Source of the DNA: Castor canadensis
Taxonomy: Eukaryota; Chordata; Mammalia; Rodentia; Castoridae
DNA length: 64,000 nucleotides
Direction: 5' to 3'
Assembly: GCF_047511655.1 (NCBI RefSeq)
Contig: NC_133387.1
Location: 46,740,353 to 46,804,352, forward strand
The notes below the pieces were generated by a model. The model was not told the origin of the DNA. It saw only the letters and a program-made list of their open reading frames with translations, and searched no databases. The translations under genes and the position numbers were made by a program. Each line of letters starts with the position of its first letter. Position 1 is the stretch's first letter. Below are positions 59,546-64,000 of this stretch, one piece after another.

Positions 59546-59739
59546 TTGTTTTCCAATAAATTGCTGCCCTTATTTCTCATTCTTAAGTATTCCATACCAT
59601 TTTTTCATTCTTTTTCCCAGTTAAAGCTGTCAACCAAAACATTTGTATGCTTCTCACTTAACAAGAAAAAAGGTCGTGAGAGATTTTTTAAAGACAAATC
59701 TCAGTAGGGGGCTTGTAGCTAGCACTCCTCAGCAAGTGT

Positions 59740-60590
59740 GGTGAGCAGAATAATGTCTTCCCAAAGACATACTCCTCCAACCCCTAAACTTTTAAATATG
59801 TTACTTTGTAAGGCAAAAAGAATTTGGTAAGCATGAATAAATTAATGATACTGAGATTGAGAGATTATCCCTAGATAATCCAGGTGGCCCAATTGTAGGA
59901 GTCAGAGGGTTTTAAAAATGCTGTGCTGATGGTTTTAGAGATGGAAGAAGGAGCATTAAGCAAGCCAAGGAGCATAGGAGGCCTTCAGAAGCTGGAAGGG
60001 CAAGGAAACGGACTCTCCCCAATGCAAAGTCTTTCTTCTTATTGTGTAAGTTGGTTGAGATAGTGCACTCTGCACAAGTCAGGAAAAACCTATTTCTTAC
60101 ATATAGGCAGCAAGGATAAACAGAAGTTTAGGATCCATGGCAAACTAGACTCAGTACACTAGTTAAAGCAAATAGAGTTGTGTCTTTATACATACCCATT
60201 CCACCTTGATTTTATATTCCCTGGGCACCATTCGGCTCACTGAGCTCAAACATTACAGAACATCTTGTTCTAGGAGGAATGACAACACAGCCCAGGTTGT
60301 TCCTGACATTTCCTCCTGGTCTCAGGGTGTTACATTCTTGGTACAGTCTGCACAAGAACTTCAAGCAAGAGTGGAAGAGCTGGTTCAGCCAAGTTCATCT
60401 GAAGACCTGTTTTCCTATACTTTAGAGGCAGAAGGAACACAACTCCACCAACACTTTTATTTTAACCAAGTATGATTCAGTTTGGACTCTTTTGGACCTC
60501 CAGAGCTTGAAAGGTAATAAATATGTGTCATTTTAATCTAGTAAATTTGTGACAATTTATTTCAGCAGCAGGAGGAAACTAATATACCAA
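59740..60590 (+). mobile_element. MLT1 (C/D-like) LTR with a 400-bp interruption
   Basis: The left part (59740 to about 60020) has GTGGTGAGCAGAATAATG, TATGTTACTTTGTAAGGC, GAGATTATCCCTAGATAATC and GCAAGGAAACGGACTCTCC. The right part (about 60425-60590) has GACCTCCAGAGCTTGAAAGG, TAATAAATATGTGTC and AGCAGCAGGAGGAAACTAAT. The interior between them does not match this LTR and is not assigned. Confidence 0.75.
60021..60424. other. Unassigned sequence inside the MLT1 LTR
   Basis: About 400 bp separating the two halves of the LTR. A plus-strand frame of 89 codons starts at 60206 and runs into the LTR, but it shows no domain I recognise. It is probably a diverged insertion; its class is unknown. Confidence 0.4.
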
Positions 60591-61124
60591 GTCATCCATG
60601 CAATTTTCTTCTCATACTTATCAGTAGTTAAAAACTTCATTACTTATTTGCTCACTCTCTTCTTACCATTCCTTCCATCCTCCAGGAATATAAGATCCAT
60701 AAGATGAGATGCATCGTCACACTGAACCCATTCTGACTTTAGACACTTCCCAAATACATGAATTTTTGTGTGCTTATGTGAGTGCATGAATTACTAATAA
60801 TGTATTTGAATTTTTTTAACATTAGTCACTGGTGCTAGATATCAGGAACACAACATTCATTCTGATGTGTTCTTATAAACCCACTGTGCACAGGCAACAT
60901 GTAGGTGTTGGAGATCAAGAGAGGAATAAATACAGGTCCTGAAATCCAAAGGATCTCAATCCAGAGCAACAAGATAATACTGATTGAATTTCTGAGATTT
61001 TATTAAATGTAAAATTTCATTTGAGCAACTAAAATATAAATTGAATAGAAGTATTTTGAAAGCATTTTAGGAGAGAGGTACTGTGGGCATCATGGGTTAC
61101 GAGTAGCAACTATAGACTGAAGAG

Positions 61125-61310
61125 TCAGAATACTTTGCCTTATGATGACCTTGGGTAATTACTCAATACCCTTGATATTATTTGCTCATCAGTAAAATGG
61201 AGATAATGAGATCCATGCCTCAAAGTTGTGATAATTCAATGCAAAAATGTATAGGAGAGACTAGCATAATACCTGGCACAAAATAATAGCTCAATAAATG
61301 GTAACTTAGA
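61125..61310 (+). repeat. MIR SINE
   Basis: GACCTTGGGTAATTACTC, CATCAGTAAAATGGAGATAA and ACCTGGCACAAAATAATAGC. Confidence 0.82.
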
Positions 61311-62281
61311 GACTGGTTCATTTCTCAGTATGCAGAGGCAGTTTTTATGAAACTAGATGGCTTCCCAACTTTCCCTCATCAGGAACCACTGGAGCTGAGT
61401 TATCTTATTTTGAAGAGCCTCAATTCCCACATTTCCCCACTCCCAAATCCATAATTTCTGCTCAGTGCTGAAATGATTTGCCAAACCAGATTCTGTCAGC
61501 TAGGGTTTCCCTTTGCCTACTTTCCATCAAAGGATGGGCCTCAGCCAATACAAGGATTTTGGAGGTTAGTTAGGAGCCATTCCAACTAAAAACACAAGTG
61601 TGGTTTTGGGAGTATGGTAAGAAAGCAGAAATATAAGGACAAAATGATTCTTTCTTTGTGGTCAAGATGGATCAGCTACATTTGTTAGGGCAATTTTGTT
61701 TGCCTGTGTTCTTTTTTTTTTTTTAAACACTATATCCATCAGCATAAAATCCCTTATTATTCATAGTCTACTAGATTTTCTCAATATTATTTTTGCTGCT
61801 TTATTTCCAATATCTCATGCCATGCAGATTGGAAAGGCAATGGTTCTATTTCTCACAGGTTACCTTGTGAAGTTATACACATAGTCAGATTTCCTCTTTA
61901 TTGACACATAAACATGTTTTGCCTTATCTCTCTTCCATGTAACAACATGCTAACACTCAGTCTCATATTCTAAATTCTCACTGGCTGATGGGGGAAATAA
62001 TTAAGAATGATCAAGTCCCCTGATTCTTTGGAGGCTTAAGTGGTGTGTTTTTACAATATGGGGCAAATATGTCTTCTCACCTTTGTTTCCCAAATATAAA
62101 GAAATCAGATAGCAATCCCATCCATGAAGATGGAGCTGTGGAATGGAGTTGTCTTCTGTAATCTCCTCATATGCTGGAATCTTTCAGAAACTCCAACCTG
62201 TCCACTGTACAAAGGAACTTTCCCACTCAGTAAAGGATTTCAATAATTCCTGAGGTTTCAGAAGGCAATCGAAATCAACTT

Positions 62282-62380
62282 CTCAGCACTTGGTTGAAAG
62301 AAGAATGAGGATCTCAGGTTTGAGGACAGTCTGGGCTACATAGCCAGACCCTGTCTCAAAAAATAAAATAAAATAAAGTT
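62282..62380 (+). repeat. 5'-incomplete B1-like SINE
   Basis: TTCTCAGCACTTGG, GGTTTGAGGACAGTCTGGGC and GACCCTGTCTCAAAAAATAA. Confidence 0.75.
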
Positions 62381-62499
62381 TTAAATAAGCACTCCTTTGA
62401 TTCAGAATTCCACATCTCAGAATTAATTCTGTGATATACTTATGCAGATCACAAAGATATGAGTATGAGGCTATTCACTTCTATTTAGTTGTGTTATTT

Positions 62500-62920
62500 T
62501 TAAGCAGCTTTATTAAAATTTAATTTATGTAATCATAAAAATTGTTCATTTTCAGTATACAAATCAGTAAATTTAAAACCATACAACTATTAGCAAAAAT
62601 CCAATTTTAGGACATTTCCTTCCATTCCTATATGAAGTAATTGCCTATTCATACCCTCCCCCTAGGCAACCACTAGCATAATTTTGTACCTACAGATTTG
62701 TCTTTCCTCAATATTTCTTAATATCCAGGAATGCATTTTAGTGGGTTTGTTGTTATTTGATTATTTTTTTTGAGACAGAGTCTCCCTTTGTAGCCCAGGC
62801 TGGCCCAAACTCACACTTTTCCTGCTTCAGATGCCAGAGTCCTGGGATTACAGGTATGTGCCACCACATCCAACCTGCATTTTAGTTTTAATTGGGATAT
62901 GACTCGTACTCAACATCATA
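62500..62920 (-). mobile_element. Old L1M-like fragment, reverse, split by a SINE
   Basis: Runs TTTATTAAAATTTAATTTATG, AGTATACAAATCAG, CCCCCTAGGCAACCACTAG and on to TGCATTTTAG. It resumes after a reverse B1-like SINE (62744-62875), which is flanked by TGCATTTTAG duplicates. Confidence 0.6.
62744..62875 (-). repeat. B1-like SINE in an old L1M, reverse
   Basis: GAGACAGAGTCTCCCTTTG, TAGCCCAGGCTGGCCC and GGGATTACAGGTATGTGCC. TGCATTTTAG flanks it on both sides (about 62734-62743 and 62876-62885). Confidence 0.88.
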
Positions 62921-64000
62921 AATTTTTTCCACTAATGATCTAGTATCAGATATGGATACAATTTAAAATCACGCTCAAACATAGCCTAAAAGCATCAAGA
63001 ATACAGCTTCAATAAGGACATTAAATAGCACATAAGAGAAACCTGGTATTAACACATTTACATGTCTTTCTTCAGAACTTGATAAGCAAAATCAGTTGAA
63101 CTTTGTCAGAGTAATGCCAAGCTGCTGTTATACTTCTCCCCATCCATAGGGTGATACAAAATTGATCTGTGTATTTTCAAAGCAGGAGGCATTGGTACTT
63201 TGACAGAGTTCTATTACAACGGCAGTATTCTTATTATGCCAAATGTCTAATGTACACCTAATGATTGTATTATACACAGAAAGCTGTTACACACTGATTA
63301 CCTACTGCTGTTTATAATCCTTTAAATGCATTTTTCTGGTGCTGAAAAAATACTGGAAAAAGTCACAAGAGGAAGAAAATGGAAAAGAAAGTGATCCATA
63401 AACAATGGGGCTTCATATAACTCCATGTGGCTACATCAAACCTCATGATGCCTGAGAATCACTGACAAGTTTTAGGAGCATGATAAATTTCTAGGCCTAA
63501 CGACAATAAAGAAAATAGTAGCCTTTGATCTAATATGCCCATGGGTGCCAGCAGTGTGGCAGCATACAATACCATGAGTTCTGTGCTGCCTGGGCTGAAT
63601 AGCAACTGAAAAGTAAACCATCAGTCCTCCCAACCAATCAGGGATCAATTTTCCCATGGAGAAACTGATGGTTTAAATGTTCAGAGATATTTTCTGTGTT
63701 GGTTATGATCCAAGTATGTTTTCAAATATTTGAGAGGTTCAGTAGAGAAGAAAATAAAAAGATTTGGTTCTACTGAACAGGGCAGGTGTTGTCGGTACCA
63801 AGAAATATCCTGATAGATGGCAAAAAGCCCCAGGATGTTCCCAAATGGAACTAGATGCTGAAACTCTGTTACCTTTTTGCTGTGTAGCATTAGACATCAG
63901 AACGCAACCATTTTGGAAGGACAGTAAGTCCTGAATGAGCAGTAAAAAAAGGTTGGCTGGGTCTTCAAAAAGTTAAACACAGAATTTCTACATGATCCAG
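62890..64000. other. Unassigned sequence to the window edge
   Basis: Only the tail of the old L1M-like fragment is recognised, up to about 62920. The last 100 bp (from about 63905, AACCATTTTGGAAGGACAG then AAGTTAAACACAGAATTTC) resemble decayed L1 ORF2 3' text in plus orientation and may start another fragment. Confidence 0.4.

Noticed and set aside
1..64000. A CRISPR array, operon or prokaryotic defence system
   Set aside because: The sequence is mammalian. No spaced palindromic repeats, ribosome binding sites or gene clusters are present.

Overview
The window looks like non-coding, repeat-dense nuclear DNA from a mammal, almost certainly a rodent. The evidence is young LINE-1 (L1) elements, B1-like 7SL SINEs, ID-like tRNA SINEs, composites of those two, ORR1-type MaLR LTRs, and old placental repeats (MIR, MLT1, MLT2, MER5A, L1M). 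The fused B1-like/ID-like SINEs suggest the beaver/kangaroo-rat branch (Castorimorpha), but that is inference. I see no host exon, RNA gene or promoter that I can support. The only long reading frames belong to L1.

Layout. 0-12 kb: mostly unassigned sequence with scattered SINEs and MIRs. 12.4-13.9 kb: two short 5'-truncated L1 3' ends, both with clear target-site duplications (TSDs). The second (13478-13870) differs from its relatives almost only by A-to-G changes in an ADAR-like sequence context. 17.2-18.3 kb: an MLT2-type LTR split by an ORR1-type LTR. 19.7-24.8 kb: a 5'-truncated, near-modern L1 on the plus strand, flanked by a 65-bp duplication. 27.5-30.2 kb: a two-LTR MaLR element. 30.2-31.2 kb: an MLT1 LTR with another MLT1 LTR and a SINE inside it. 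41-46 kb: old L1 sequence, a TG minisatellite, a solo MaLR LTR, inverted B1 units and another young L1 3' end. 49.0-55.9 kb: a full-length L1 on the minus strand with a 15-bp TSD, a GC-rich 5' UTR, ORF1 and ORF2, and one single-base frameshift in each ORF. 56-64 kb: SINEs, MIRs, an MLT1 LTR and unassigned sequence.

The two long L1 copies differ at about 17 of the first 770 or so ORF2 residues, so they belong to one recently active family. They lie in opposite orientation about 24 kb apart and form a roughly 5-kb near-identical inverted repeat. The young L1 family supplied the ORF2 machinery that presumably mobilised the short L1 copies and SINEs here. Repeat family names were assigned by eye from remembered consensus features, not by database search.
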